Notes: generated from the letters alone by a model not told the origin. Shown: positions 34,055 to 46,765, counted from the stretch's first letter. The stretch: DNA of 64,000 nucleotides from Hyperoodon ampullatus (GCA_949752795.1 OX457062.1:90261777-90325776); one strand, 5' to 3'. Numbers and translations are program-made.

Positions 34055-34363
34055 AATTTTTTTTTTAATTTGTTTTTGGCTGCGTTGGGTCTTTGTTGCC
34101 GTGCACAGGCTTCCTGTAGTTGCGGCGAGCGGGGTCTACTCTTCATTGTGGTACGCGGGCTTCTCATTGCGGTGGCTTCTCTTGTTGCGGAGCACAGGCT
34201 CTAGGAGCGCGGGCTTCAGTAGTTGTGGCACGGGGGCTCAGTAGTTGTGGCACATGGGCTTAGTTGCTCTGCAGCATGTGGGATCTTCCCGGACCAGGGC
34301 TTGAAGCCGTGTCCCCTGCATTGGCAGGCGGATTCTTAACCACTGCGCCACCAGGGAAGTCCC
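34055..34363 (-). repeat. CHR-type SINE, long form
   Basis: 'ttggctgcgttgggtctttg' at the left through 'gcgccaccagggaagtcc' at the right. It lies inside L1 sequence. Confidence 0.95.
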
Positions 34364-34389
34364 TTAAACCCTATTAAAGAATGTAAAAG

Positions 34390-34603
34390 GGGCTTCCCTG
34401 GTGGCTCAGTGGTTGAGAGTCCGCCTGCCGATGCAGGGGATGTGGGTTCGTGCCCCGGTCCGGGAGGATCCCACATGCCGCGGAGTGGCTGGGCCCGTGA
34501 GCCATGGCCACTGAGCCTGCGCGTCTGGAACCTGTGCTCCGCAACGGGAGAGGACACAACAGTGAGAGGCCCGCGTGCTGCAAAAAAAAAAAAAAAAGAA
34601 AGA
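34390..34603 (+). repeat. CHR-type SINE, short form
   Basis: Standard head and body, with an A tail ending (gaaa)n. An 11-bp duplication (gaatgtaaaag) flanks it at 34379-34389 and again after 34605. It is only 26 bp from the oppositely oriented long-form copy. Confidence 0.95.
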
Positions 34604-34604
34604 A

Positions 34605-35990
34605 AGAATGTAAAAGAAGACCTGAATGAATGGAGGAGTCTATCCTACACATGGGAAGGATGACTTACCTCCGCACGATGTCAATTCTCCCAAAATTAAC
34701 CTGTAAATTTAATTCATTCCAATCAAAATCCCAGTAGATTTGTCTGAGAGTCAGGGCAAAAGAACACCTGACAAACATTCTAAACCTGTGAAGAAGAATA
34801 AAGGTCTGCTAATGCTGGTTTAAAAAAAAAAAAAAAGAGCAGGAAGAAGGAACATACCATTCCAGACATTGAGAAATATGACAAAGCCAGAGTTATTCAA
34901 ACAGTGAGGTACCTCAACAGAAGAGAGAAATGGGCCAATGGGATGGAAGAGCAGCTTATATGTGCATGAAAACTTGGCGTGTGATAAATCTGGCATCATA
35001 AATCATGGTAAAAAGATGAGTTACTTCATACATGGTAAAATAAATTTGAATCTATTTCATTACTGAATGAGAAAATAAACTCTATACAGAGTCAATACTT
35101 CAATGTCAAAGGTAAAATCATAAACTAATAGCAGAAAATATATGTTAATATATTGTGACCTTGAGGTGGGAAAAGAAACCATGAGGAGAAAAATGGGTGG
35201 ATTTTACAACACAATTAAAGACTGTCATTCAGTGAAGTACACCATCGATAGAGTTAGCAGATGAGTACTGCCTGGAAGAAGACATTTGCACTAACAAATG
35301 TTCAGGGAATCCCAACAAATTAGTAAGAAAAAAAGAGGAGATAATAGAAAAATGAGCAAAGTATAGGTCTACAACTAGGTAGTTCATAGAAAGGGAAATC
35401 TAAATGGCTAACAAGTCTTTGAAGTGATGCTTAATTTCACAAATAATATGAAGAACACAGAAGAAAAATAAGATATCACTTTACAGCTAATAAATTAGTA
35501 AAACTTAAAAAGTCTCATAATACCAAGTGCTGGCAAGGATGTGGAGAAACAGGAAAGCTGATGAATGTGAAAACTGGCACAGCTATTTTAGAGAGCAGTT
35601 TGGCAGGGCTTATTGAAATGAATACTGCTTGGAGTCCAGGACTCAGCACTGCCACTGCATGGGTACACTCGCCCTGGAGAAGCTCTCACACAGAAGCACT
35701 AGCAAAGTACTAGTGGCCCCTGGGTGTCCATTACCAAGGGAACGGAAGGGGAAATGGTGATGTCTACAGATGGCAAAACTCTGTGCAGCGTTAAGACGGA
35801 GTGAAATAGATCTTCTTAAAGCAACAGGGATAGGCCTCCAAACCGGAGCCAGGATGGTGGGTGGGGAAGAGGATAGATTTATAGCACAATACTATTTATG
35901 TAAAGTTTTAAAAGACACAAAGGAACCCCACATATGTTTCAAGGATACATATGTGGGTGAGTAAACTTTTGGAAGGTGAATTAGAAGGAC
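34605..35990 (+). repeat. Decayed L1 ORF2 3' region
   Basis: 'attccaatcaaaatcccagt', 'ataccattccagacattgag', 'gtgctggcaaggatgtggag' and 'gagagcagtttggcagggct' follow the order of the L1 ORF2 C-terminal half. Frames are destroyed. Confidence 0.85.
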
Positions 35991-37495
35991 ACACATGACA
36001 GTGGATACTGGGGTGCTCCACCCATAGTTCTCTTCAGGGCCAATGTGCCCACCCCCCAGCTGTTGGGGTGTTAGTGCTGAGGCTCAAGGCTGCATCCCTC
36101 AGGGGAGCTGCCTCACCCGAGGTTAAGCCCCTTCTAGGGGAAGTGATCCATGACTGGTTGATGCAGGGTTACAAAAAGACCCTTGGGAGAACTCCAAAGT
36201 GTCCTGCCAGGTCCAGAGCTTGTGTGAGCTCGGCTGAGTCCTCAGCTGCAACCACAGCGGGGATCAGCTTTGCCAGCAGTCCCATCCTCCTGCCCTCCCT
36301 TCCTCACAAGTGTATCTCCCAAGAGCACTCCCTAACAAACCTGCGTGCAACTCTCCATCCCAGAACTTTCTCCGGAGAGCCCTAGCCAAGGAACACATTA
36401 AATAATCAAGAGTGGGACCCTTTAGTGTGGCGAATGGAACAGAGATGGGGATGGGGGAACAGAACGTGGAAATAAGAATTCAGTAAGTCAATGAGAGGTC
36501 TCAGTGGACCGGCACTGACAGCAGACCACGGAATGAAGACTGTTGATCGACTCCATCGTGTGCACCCAGAGCCTAAAGTGCAAAACCAAAAAATTGAAAA
36601 CAACATCTGCCTGTGGACAGTTCGCACACTGCCCCCTCCCTGATCACTTTTCTCTGCAACTAAACACCTGCCTGTGGGCCAGTGGACTCAAAAAACAAGG
36701 GAGGTAACTGGGCGAGGTCTTACATTTTCTTACCCTGGTAACCAGGGGCATCCTAGAGAACCAGGAAGCCAGGGACCCCTTTGGCTCAAGTCTATCCTCT
36801 CTGCAAGGAGCTGTGAGAGAGCTGCATCCTGCCCACAGGGGAAGGCGAGAGTCAGTGTGGTTGCGTGTGTGTGTGTGTGTGTGTGTGTGTGAGACAGACA
36901 GACAGGGACAGAGAATGTGTTTTCACCTCAGGTTTGCACAGCCCAAGATTCAACAGAGATAAAGGTTCTATTTTTTCCATTCACTCCAACACCAGATGGA
37001 GCAAGAGATCCTTATGGCACTCGTGGGGAGGGGGCTACTTACGTCTGGGGGAGCAGCTCTGTCTGCCTCTGCGCCACATGCCACACTGACTTGGGCTCCT
37101 GCTCTGCCTTCTAGCCCCCATCCTGCTGGCCTCTCCCTTCCTCTGACTCTCCCGCTTGATATTTTGCTGTGCCAGAAACTTGTTCCCTTCCTTGGGTGAT
37201 GACCCAGCTCATCTCCTCTCTACCCATCACCCTACCCCACATCTCCAGAGTCATTTGCCCTCTTCAGGGTCTACATGGGTCTCCGGGTAAACTTCACACG
37301 CCCAGACACCGAAGGAAGAGAAAAACTCCTGCCACAGCACTCATCCGCGCCCTGGGAAGAGGCTGTGTGATATTCAGGAAGGCCACTCAGTGGCTGACCA
37401 GAGGCTGATGTACCCAGAGTCCTCTGTCCCTCGTTAAAACAAACAAACAAACAAAAACCAGAGGACTATATTAGAAGGAGTATAAGTAAATTATA
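35991..37495. other. Non-coding DNA with (GT)n microsatellite
   Basis: A (TG)n run of about 13 units lies at 36864-36891, followed by 'acagacagacagg'. No gene or repeat family is recognised elsewhere. Confidence 0.45.
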
Positions 37496-37680
37496 ATGTG
37501 AACTCACCAACCCACCCTTTTAGTAAAATGTATTGCATTCCTGCTATGTAGCATCTAAGTATGTTTGGAAGGCAGGGGCTTCCAAAATGAGTAAGACACA
37601 ATCCTTGGTGTCCAGGAGTTTACAGTCTGGTAAAAAGGTAAGGCTCACACACAAATATCTATGAATGTAAAGTGCAACAT
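37496..37680 (+). repeat. Ancient mammalian interspersed repeat
   Basis: 'ttgcattcctgctatgtagc', 'cacaatccttggtgtccagg' and 'agtttacagtctggtaaaaa' match the old repeat type seen elsewhere in the window. Confidence 0.5.
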
Positions 37681-37792
37681 GGTAAGGTCACTGAGAAAGT
37701 TACCCCCAAATGCTCTGTGTGTTCAGAGTGGGAATGCTCACATTAGAAGGAAGAAGCAAAGGTTTCCTGGGCCATATAACTTTTGAGATGAG

Positions 37793-38138
37793 GGACTTCC
37801 CTGGTGGCGCAGTGGTTAAGAATCCGCCTGCCAGTGCAGGGGACAAGGGTTCCATCCCTGGTCCGGGAAGATCCCACATGCTGCAGAGCAACTAAGCCCA
37901 TGCGCCACAACTATTGAGCCCACACGCCGCAACTACTGAAGCCTGCATGCTGCAACTACTGAAGCCCGTGGGCCTAGAGCCCATGCTCTACAACAAGAGA
38001 AGCCACCATAATGAGAAGCACGTGCACCGCAACGAAGAGTGGCCCCCACTCGCTGCAACTAGAGAAAGCCCACGCGTGCACAGCAACGAAAACCCAGCAC
38101 AGCCAAAAATAAATAAATAAAAATAAAAAAATAATAAT
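37793..38138 (+). repeat. CHR-type SINE, long form
   Basis: Full long form with 'gggacttccctggtggcgca' head, three 'caactactgaagcc'-type units and '(aaat)n' tail. A duplication around ttgagatg flanks it. Confidence 0.95.
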
Positions 38139-39110
38139 TCTTGAGATGGATTGCAATTGATGGAGAGAATTTGTTATTAACATAATTTTCAAATTAATTT
38201 TAATGCATTTGAAAAATACATTGAACATTTTAAAAAGATGATCAACAATCTTACTTCTTTTTTTAAAATTGTAGAGAGTAAAAAAATCAATATTCCCTTC
38301 TCACCCATCCCATTCCGTTCCCCGCAACTAACTATTTTAACAGTTTGGCGTGTATCAGCCGTAATCCTTAGATTTTCACAGAAAGAGAAGAAGAACAGTA
38401 TCACAGGTAAAGAACAGGAGTAAGAAGAGAAAAGGCAAGTCATGTGCCTGGAGTGTACGGCAAAAGAAGAAGATGAGAGAGGACAGGGTAAGAGGAGTTG
38501 GAGTCTTGCTGCAGAGGGTCCTAAACACAAGAGTTTGGAATTTTGGACATTATTCAATAGACAACCTCAGATAAGAAATGGTAAAAGGAATTAGGGATTT
38601 TTAACTAGAACAACAGAAGATCTAGGAGGCTCATGGTAGCAATACTTCAATTATATAGAGTGCTATCATGTGGAAGAGAGATTAGGCTTTTAATGTGAGG
38701 ATCCATAGGTCAGAATTTGGGTCAAAAACTGGAAGTTTCAAGAGCAAGATTTCAGTTCTATGTAGGAAAGGACGTTCTAACAAACAGACCTGTGCAGTAA
38801 GGGAATGGACGGCCAGTGAGAATTCTGCCCTCTCCATGGAGACGCTCACTCAGGCAGAGGCCCGATGAGTCGTCACTGTGGACAGAGGACTCATGTATCA
38901 AGCAGAGAGCCGGTCTGAAAAACCTGTAAAGTCTTTTCTAGTGTTAAGATTCTACAGTAAAATGGGGAAGCAGTGAAGGATGTTTAAGTGAGGGGTTAAA
39001 TAATTAGAGCTGTGCTTTAGAAAAACTCATCTGGCAGAAATGTATAGATTGGGTCAAAGTAGAAACAACCTTAAAACGGATGAGCATGAGGCCGATGGAA
39101 CAGCTCAATA
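38139..39110 (+). repeat. Unassigned DNA and an ancient repeat remnant
   Basis: From about 38495 the sequence 'ggtcctaaacacaagagttt ... ggggaagcagtgaaggatgt ... aaaactcatctggcag' (abridged) follows a known ancient mammalian repeat. The part before 38495 is not recognised. Confidence 0.4.
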
Positions 39111-39123
39111 AAAAGCAAGCAGG

Positions 39124-39331
39124 GGGCTTCCCTGGTGGCGCAGTGGTTGAGAATCTGCCTGCCAATGCAGGGGACACGTGTTCGTGCCCCGGTTCGGGAA
39201 GATCCCACATGCCGCAGAGCGGCTGGGCCCGTGAGCCATGGCCGCTGAGCCTGTGCGTCCGGAGCCTGTGCTCCGCAACGGGAGAGGCCACAGCAGTAAG
39301 AGGCCCGTATACCGCAAAAAAAAAAAAAAAA
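39124..39331 (+). repeat. CHR-type SINE, short form
   Basis: Standard head through 'gaggcccgtataccgcaaaa' with a ~20-A tail. A perfect 13-bp duplication (aaaagcaagcagg) at 39111-39123 and 39332-39344 shows a young insertion. Confidence 0.97.
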
Positions 39332-39344
39332 AAAAGCAAGCAGG

Positions 39345-40579
39345 ACTCTGGTTAAACATGGTGAATTAGACATCCTTGTTTATCTATTCTCCCTTGTAAA
39401 ATCCAACTAAAATGACAGTAAATAAAAAGGACACGAACCCACAAAGACAAAGACTATGGAAGAGGAGCCAACAGCAGATGAGAGAGGTCAACAAAATCGG
39501 ACTTGGAGTGGGAAGCACTGGGAACCTCTGAGGGCCACAGACCTGGGTGAGGCTGGAAATGGGCAGCCAAGTAACTGCCCAACATCCCAACCCCACCCTG
39601 ATCCTCAGCAGATGAGAGGACCTCCCTGGAGGGACTGAACTGGAAGAGGTCCACATGCAGGGACAGTAGTCACAGCTAAAGGTCAGGTGACGGGCCATTC
39701 AGAAATGGGGGTCAGGGGGTGGGAGGGGAAGGGAAAGATTGCATACTGAGAGGTGAGATCCCATGGTCCCCTTCCCTGGCTAGGCTCCCAAAATGTCAGC
39801 AGCCAGGCTTATACTCACCTCCTCCTTGGGCAGAAGACTAGAGAATTCCTTTCTTGGGAAACTTACCAGCTCAGGAGAAAAGACTAACCAACACTGCTAT
39901 TTTGAGAGCCCCCAATTAAATGGCCAGATCCCTGCCCAATCACTCTGCCACAAGGTCCACTAGTCACAAGACCAACCCCCCGCCCTCCACACACACACAG
40001 AATCTCTATCTGATCTTTAGGGCATCATTTTTAAATATTAATTCCAGGCAATGAGTACTGAACATTTGCGAGAAATCTCTACCATGAAAGACCTAATGAT
40101 CAAAATACAGGAACTTTGAGGAAATAGACAATGCAGAAAGAAGAGGAAACTTCAAAAATAGAATAATTAAAACTTACGAGAATCAAGAGATGACATTGTA
40201 TTCATAAAAAAAGAATATGATGCTATGAAAAAGAAGAGAAAACAAGAGCCTTTTAATATTAGAATAAAATATCTAAAATAAAATATTAAATAGAAAAACT
40301 GGAAAAACGTTAAGAAGCGCTCATAGAAAATAGAGCAAAATAGAAGAAAAAGGATAAGTACATTTGAGACTCAATTTAGAAGGCCCCAAATCCAGCTAAT
40401 AGGAATTCCAGAAAGAGAGAAGAGAGAATTGATAGGATGAAATTATCAACAAAATATCACAAGAACATTTCCCAGAACTAGAGGCCACCGTTCCCTAGAC
40501 TGAAAGAATCTCTTGGGCACCCAGGACAATGAATGAAAAAGCGACACCAAGGAATGTCACCGTGAAACTTCAGAAGGTC
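39345..40579 (+). repeat. L1-like A-rich sequence, decayed
   Basis: Mixed L1-like pieces ('ctagaggccaccgttcccta', 'gaatgtcaccgtgaaacttc') occur in A-rich DNA. It is split from 41446-42450 by a second L1 fragment. Confidence 0.45.
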
Positions 40580-41105
40580 AGGGATAAAAAGGAAATCCTA
40601 TTTGTGGAAGCATTATTCATAATAGCCAAAAAAGTGTAAACAACCCAAATATCCATCAATTTATTAATGGATAAACAAAATGTGGTATATCCATACAATG
40701 GGATATTATTTGGCAATGAGAAGAGATGAAGCACTGAGTCATGTTACCACATGGAGGAACCTCGAAAACCTTCTGCTAAGTGAAAGAAGCCAGTCACAAA
40801 AGGCCACATATTGTATGATTCCATTTACATGAAATGTTCTGAATAGGCAAATCTATAGATCAGAATGTAGGTTGGCAGTTGCCTAGGGCTAAGGAGCAGG
40901 GGCTGGCCGTTGAGGGGAATTGGAGACTGACTGCTAACAGGTACAAGACTGGTATTTTGTGGAGGTGATCAAATGTTCTAAAATTGATTGCTGAGATGGT
41001 TGCCCATCCCTGTGAATATACTAAAAGCCACTGAGTTGTACATTTTAAATGAGTGAATTGTATGATATATGAATTATATCTCAATAAGGCTGATATATTA
41101 AAGAG
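40580..41105 (+). repeat. L1 3' end, nested
   Basis: 'cataatagccaaaaaagtgt', 'cccaaatatccatcaattta', 'aatgggatattatttggcaa' and the 3' UTR to 'aattatatctcaataaggct'. This is the classic L1M 3' terminus. Confidence 0.85.
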
Positions 41106-41279
41106 AGAGAGGATGAAAGAAAGAAAGGAAAAAGAAAGAAGAGAGGAAAAAGATTGCATGAAAAGGAATTGAAATCAGAATAGCATTGGACTTTCTCAAA
41201 ACAGGCTTAGACACACACACAAAAAACTGGTGAAATAAGATCTTCAACATTTTGAGGGAAGATGGGTATATATTTTTGA

Positions 41280-41445
41280 AGTATGTATTATATACATTCG
41301 TTTCCAGATTATTTCAAAACATATATATTCTTTTTCAGATTCTTTTCCATTATAGGTTATTGTAAGATATTTAACATAGTTCCCTGTGCTATACAGTAGG
41401 TCCTTGTTGTTTATCTATTTCATAGTAGTGTGTGTATGTTAATCT
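41280..41445 (-). repeat. L1 3' terminal fragment
   Basis: In antisense, 'gttccctgtgctatacagta' and 'ggtccttgttgtttatctat' are the end of artiodactyl/cetacean L1. It is the reverse of the copy at 48.4 kb. Confidence 0.8.
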
Positions 41446-41954
41446 TGAGGGAAAATGACTTTTAACTAATATTTCTACACCTTGACAAATTAGGAATCAA
41501 TTATAAAGTTAAACAAAGACATTGCCAAAAATGCAAATACTAAGAAATATTTATTTCCTTAAATCCTTGCTATGAAGGTTTTCAGAAGATTTGAATTTCT
41601 TCAAAATAGGCAGTAAACTCAGAAAGAGAAAGACCCGGGATCCAGGAAATAAGGGGCTCAAGCAGGAGCGGAATGAAAGGAATTCCCGAAATGTTGACAC
41701 AAAGACGTGCCACAGGCCTAAAGCTCGACCTGTCTGGACTGGAGCAGGAAAAAGATGCTGTAGCTGGCATCTGTGCCGGAAAAATAAAACGAAACTGAAC
41801 TGACAGGGAGCTGATGAATTATCTGATATCCATGGCCAAACTGGAGGAAATTTATAGTTCTCCTAGAATGTTTGGGGGCAGAGCTGTCGATGAGTACATA
41901 TAAAACTCAGCAAATTTTTTAAATGCCAATATTAACTTTAAAAATAAAACATAC
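41446..41954 (+). repeat. L1-derived sequence, left part
   Basis: A-rich L1-like sequence that continues after the CHR SINE. Family assignment is weak. Confidence 0.4.
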
Positions 41955-42145
41955 GGGCTTCCCAGGTGGCGCAGTGGTTGAGAGTCCGCCTGCTGATGCA
42001 GGGGACACGGGTTCATGCCCCGGTCCGGGAAGATCCCACATGCTGCGGAGCAGCTGGGCCCGTGAGCCATGGCCGCTGAGCCTGCGCGTCCGGAGCCTGT
42101 GCTCTGCAACGGGAGAGGCCACAACAGTGAGAGGCCCGCGTACCA

Positions 42146-42184
<39 letters not shown>
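41955..42184 (+). repeat. CHR-type SINE, short form, very long poly(A)
   Basis: 'ggcttcccaggtggcgcag' head through 'gaggcccgcgtaccac'. A run of about 43 uninterrupted A (about 42147-42189) follows. A perfect 15-bp duplication (aaaaataaaacatac) at 41940-41954 and 42185-42199 flanks it. Long pure tails decay quickly, so this copy is probably among the youngest here. Confidence 0.97.
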
Positions 42185-42191
<7 letters not shown>

Positions 42192-42199
42192 AAACATAC

Positions 42200-42450
42200 A
42201 AGAAAGGAAGTGTAATCATAGTACACGACATGGCTTAGCTACAAACAACATTTCCATAGTTAAAATACTATAAATTCTGAACATCAATTTAACCAAAAAT
42301 TATATCATAACTAAATTAGGAGGCTTAAGGGAGGAGAAGCATGTATTTATGTGTGTGGAAAGTGTTAGAGGGTTAAATGGTCATCGTCCAGATGAAGAAG
42401 GCAACAATGACTCAATACTGTAAGGGAAATTTAATTTTAAAAAGGTAATG
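42200..42450 (+). repeat. L1-derived sequence, right part
   Basis: Shares diverged sequence with 20580-20720 ('aatcatagtacacgacatgg', 'aacatcaatttaaccaaaaa'). Confidence 0.5.
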
Positions 42451-43589
42451 AAGTCCTGAGTTAGAGTAGTGGTTGGTGGGGATGAATAAGGAGATGGATT
42501 AGAGAGAGGTGGAAGCTGGATTTGTGGGCTGATTAAATGGAGAGCAAAGGAGAGGGAAGAATAAAACTAAGAAAAAACAGACAAAATCACTCTGGTTTTA
42601 AGCCTGGTTAGAGTAATGGTGGTGCTGGGGAACAAAGCAAAGCTTGAGAAAGTTAGCTGCTTGTAAGGAAGGTAGAGGTGGCCTCAGCGGTGTTCTGGGA
42701 GGTGGGGTCCCTTTGTCTGCACCCTCTGGTGCACTTCTGTGGCTTCTAAAGGTACAGTATTCTGATTACAGTTGTCTGGCAAACAGAAGCTGAGAGGATC
42801 TTAAATGTATAAGATTCTGGCACCAAAGGGGGTCTTAGAAGTTCCTGAAATTAATTCCTTTGACTTTTAGCTAATCAAATCAAAGCCCAGAGAAATTAAA
42901 ATCCAAGGGAAATTGAAATCGAGTTTCAACCAAGTAGTAGTGGTCAGCCATGGTAAGAACTCTAGAGAACGTAAGGAATTGAAGACCAAGAGAAGGCCGT
43001 TACATTTGGCAATTATGTGATCACTGAGGAAATAAGCACCCTGGGGCGGAGCGGGAACGGCCAGAATGCAGGGGGTTAAAAATTACGTGGGAGCTGAGGC
43101 AGTGGAACCTACCTGAGTGCCTAGCACACACTCAGGGCTCCCCAAGTATTAGTTGTTATCTCTTTTTCAGAAAAACATGATTAAAAAAAAAAAAGCTAGT
43201 AGCTGAGTGAGGATAGTTAAGTATCAATACTTAAAGGTGTTTGGAAAAAAAAAAAAAATGTGCATCTAGACTGAAGTGAAGGCCCAGCAAAGACAAGTGA
43301 CTAAAGGAACAGAGAAAAGCAACAACTGCTGGAAGTGAGGGCCAGAGAACCTGGGTGGACATTAATGAAAGACCTAAGTGCAACGATTAGTTTTGAAAAA
43401 GAGGGCAACACCAGACTAAAGGGGAAGAGAACATGATGGGGAATATCCAGATGAATTTCGAGTGGGAAGAAAGGGATATTCAAAACCTAGATCAGATGAT
43501 CTCTTTCTCAGGAAAACAGGAGGCATAATTATCAACTGAAAGTGGGTGTTTGAAGGTATGAGCTTGAGGAAGATGGAAAAGCTTTGACA
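42451..43589. other. Non-coding DNA, no recognised element
   Basis: Contains two A-runs (about 43185 and 43245) and otherwise nothing recognisable. Confidence 0.35.
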
Positions 43590-43823
43590 CAGTGGTTCTC
43601 CACCGGGGGGGATTTTGCCCCCTACCCCGGAGGCCCTTTGGGTTAGCAAGGTCTGGAGACATCATCTGTTGTCACCATGGGGAGAAGGTGCTACAGGCAT
43701 CTAGCGGCATCTTGTGGAGGCCAGGGCTGCTGTTAAACATCCTGCAATACACAGGACAGTTCCCCACAATAAAGAATTACGCTGCCCCAAATGTTACTCG
43801 TGTCAAGGGCTGAAAAACCATGC
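43590..43823 (+). mobile_element. MER5A-like hAT-type MITE
   Basis: Begins 'cagtggttctccacc', then 'gattttgccccctaccccgg', 'ggtctggagacatcat', 'gtgctacaggcatctag', 'aaacatcctgcaatacacag', and ends with a diverged inverted terminus 'gggctgaaaaaccatgc'. Nonautonomous, no coding capacity. Confidence 0.8.
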
Positions 43824-44039
43824 TTTAGAACAACTATTGAGGGAATTGCACTAAGAAGTCAACAAGAAATGGGGAGGAAGATGGCTCAGCAGCTGCACGG
43901 GCCAACCCAGCTTAAACAGCATAAATTTATGGTGAATGCAATTGGTTGGGGTTTTCTTTGTTTTCTAGTTACATTAAGCAGAGAGAACTCATATAAATAG
44001 AATGTCTCATTGTGAAGGGCTTTACAAACATGTCGTAAA

Positions 44040-44262
44040 TCAATTACTAATGGTATAAATATCTAACATTTATTACCTTAAACAAATCTTTGAGGTAGGC
44101 AACTTTTTTCTGATTTCCAGATGAAGAAACAAACACACAGGGAGGTTAAGTAACTTGCCCAGAGTCACACAGCCAGTGCAGGGTAGGGAAAGGATTTAGA
44201 CCCAAGTAGTTTGACATGAGTGCTTGTATTCTTATCAGGATGCCATGCTGCCTCTAGGTGAC
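44040..44262 (-). repeat. MIR SINE, nearly full length
   Basis: 'aacatttattaccttaaaca', 'ttccagatgaagaaacaaac', 'ggaggttaagtaacttgccc', 'agagtcacacagccagtgca'. Confidence 0.85.
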
Positions 44263-45180
44263 CTCAAACATTGCTTCCACTTCTCATTTTGACACTCTTC
44301 GAATGACCTCCCAATTCTGGAATGTGGGTGTCCTAGCAAGGCGTTTCTTTTGACAGCTCTGCGCCACACACATTATCTCCTTTCCTTATCACACAGGATC
44401 CAGTTATTTCAACAATCCAAATCCTTGATGCTAAGGGCTAGGAAGGTGGTTAAGTTTTCCTAAGAGAGAAATCAAGTATTTTATACATGACCTCCGAGAA
44501 TAAACTACTTGAAATAAGATCAGCAGCCTAACCCCTTAGAAATTCTACAGAAGGCCAGTCTGTTTTATAAATGAATGTGTTAGCCATGCTCCTCTTTCTG
44601 AGATTACAGAGTGATTTACTGCCTCTGAGCATTATTCATTCTACCTATAAAGCCCTTTTTGACTATTGGTCCTTGATCACATGCTCTGCCCAGCCTAGAT
44701 TTGGAATTATTAACCTCCTAGGGCTGTGTTTATGAGGACCTTGCAGAAGCACTGCTAAGGTTCTACCTTATATGTGCATTAACTGAAGGAGAACTCAGGG
44801 AAACCTAATGACAGGCTTATGATGAATGTTGTTATGAGAAATGCCTGAGAAACAGATGGGCATTTGAAGAGATTAGACACTTTAAAGCATCATTAATCCA
44901 TCCTCAACCTGTTTGACTTTTGACCCAGCTCTGGCACCTGACTGCAAGAGGGCTGTAGGCGTGAGACCCCCTGCCTGGGTGGTAGCTGGCAGAGGCAAGG
45001 TGGCTGCCATGGGAAATGGAGAAGCAAACAGCTTCCCTAAAGGACACTGAGATGAGAAGCAGCTAGAAGGGGGCCAAGGGACCAGGATACCTGGCAGAGA
45101 AAAGCAGCATCCTTGCTCCAACCCCATCATTCCTCTCCCCAGCGTCTGCCAGCTCTGCCTCGAGGGTCAAGGGGTTCACG
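44263..45180. other. Non-coding DNA, no recognised element
   Basis: No element supported on either strand. Confidence 0.35.
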
Positions 45181-45385
45181 GGAGACTTCAGGGCTCCCGT
45201 TGTCCAGCTCCCTTCTTTCTCTCCAGGTCTCCTCCCGGCTTCTTTCTCTGATTCCTTATGTTCCCTGCCCTCCTAGTGGCCTTATGCTGCGCTACATACC
45301 AGCTGCCCTCAACAACATTCAACCTGCAACCTCCAAGTTACACATTTTCCTTGTACACTCGTTCCCAGAAAGTCTTTCTTGATTA
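45181..45385 (+). repeat. L2-like fragment
   Basis: 'gttcccagaaagtctttctt' with an upstream C/T-rich body resembles the L2 3' region. Confidence 0.4.
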
Positions 45386-46689
45386 CATACTGACGTAGAA
45401 GAAAGACAGGACCAGGAGGATTGGAGAATGTCTTTATTTCTAGTTAATTACTAAATGATTTAGGTTTTTATTTTCCTGATCCTGATTCTGGCTCTTGCTT
45501 AAGTACTAACTGGTAGCACTTGTTCTTCAAATCACTTTTTATACTTTCCCAACAATTCACGTCTGATGATTCCCATCACTCTAGAGCTAGGATACAATCA
45601 TCAAGGTTTTAAACATGAGGAACTTTTGTTGACTCTCATTGAGTAGCAGATATTTGGGGTTTGGAGATTAGAGCATGAAGCGAGGGTGGGTTGCATATTT
45701 CATTCAGTGCAGGTTGTTCCACTTAATCTGGTCTTACGTCCCTTACGATTAGAACAGCCTTGCTCTGTCTAACTTAAATGTATCATGATGTCGTGCTCTC
45801 CATCCCAGGAGAAATGCAGACTTTCATTGCAGTACCTACTCCTCTGGGGAATCTCTCACGGCCCTTCAAAACGGTCACCCTCCGATCCTCTCATGCTATA
45901 GTAGGACGATCTGGGAGGGTGGGTAAAATCTATCTGTTCTGACAGACAAGGAAACTGATGGCAAGGGGGAGATGGGGCTTCGTCCGAGTCGTGTACCTGA
46001 GGGAAAGGACCAAGCACAGAACCTAGAACCCTAATCTCCAGTCCTCTGTACCTCCTGCTGCTATGCACAGAGGGGTTCTCCCCTTCCTGAGCCTCCATGC
46101 TGACCTCCAGGCCACTGCCAAGTGTCATTCCCCGATGGCGTGTTTTTAATCTACCCCCTCCAGTATCTCCAGCAGTGAGGTTAGTGTTAGTTGGCCGTTC
46201 CGTTTGTCTTTGGTTCTAATTATCAGCCCTGCCAGGGTCCCTCTCTTAAGCAAGAGGCCTATTTTCATCAGCACCTCAAGTTGGCTGATTTCTGAGAAGG
46301 ATATAGTGGTATGTGTCAGAAGCAGCTTACATCTTGATTTCCTGTCAGGATGAATCAAAACTGATTTCTACCAGGAGCCTAAAAAAGATGATCCAGGCAT
46401 CTTCTACCCCAGATGCTCCTCTGGGGTAGAAGACAAAGTCCCTGGGGTGCCACTACACTCTTTCTTTAAATTATATGGACTATGAAACAAGAGATCTGTT
46501 TAGACCCTTGGACCAATTAAGGGATAAGAGAGAGAATGTTTGCTGTTCTTTGTTTCTTCGATGAACTCCATAAGGAAAAGAAAAAGAAGTAGGCATCTAT
46601 GTGACCCACTATTCCAGTGACGTGGAGAAGAGGTGTCATCTATCAGGTCAGCCTCTCACCCAACTATCATGCTAGCCTTCTTGGAACAC
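45386..46689. other. Non-coding DNA, no recognised element
   Basis: Possible weak old-repeat traces only. No exon or RNA gene can be supported. Confidence 0.35.
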
Positions 46690-46765
46690 TCTGATCCAAT
46701 GAAGGACCTAAAACAAAGAATGCATATGGGAGGTGCCCAATAAATATTTGTTGAATGAATGAAAA
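46690..46765 (+). repeat. L2 3' terminus
   Basis: 'gtgcccaataaatatttgtt' followed by 'gaatgaatgaa' is the canonical L2 end. Confidence 0.65.
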
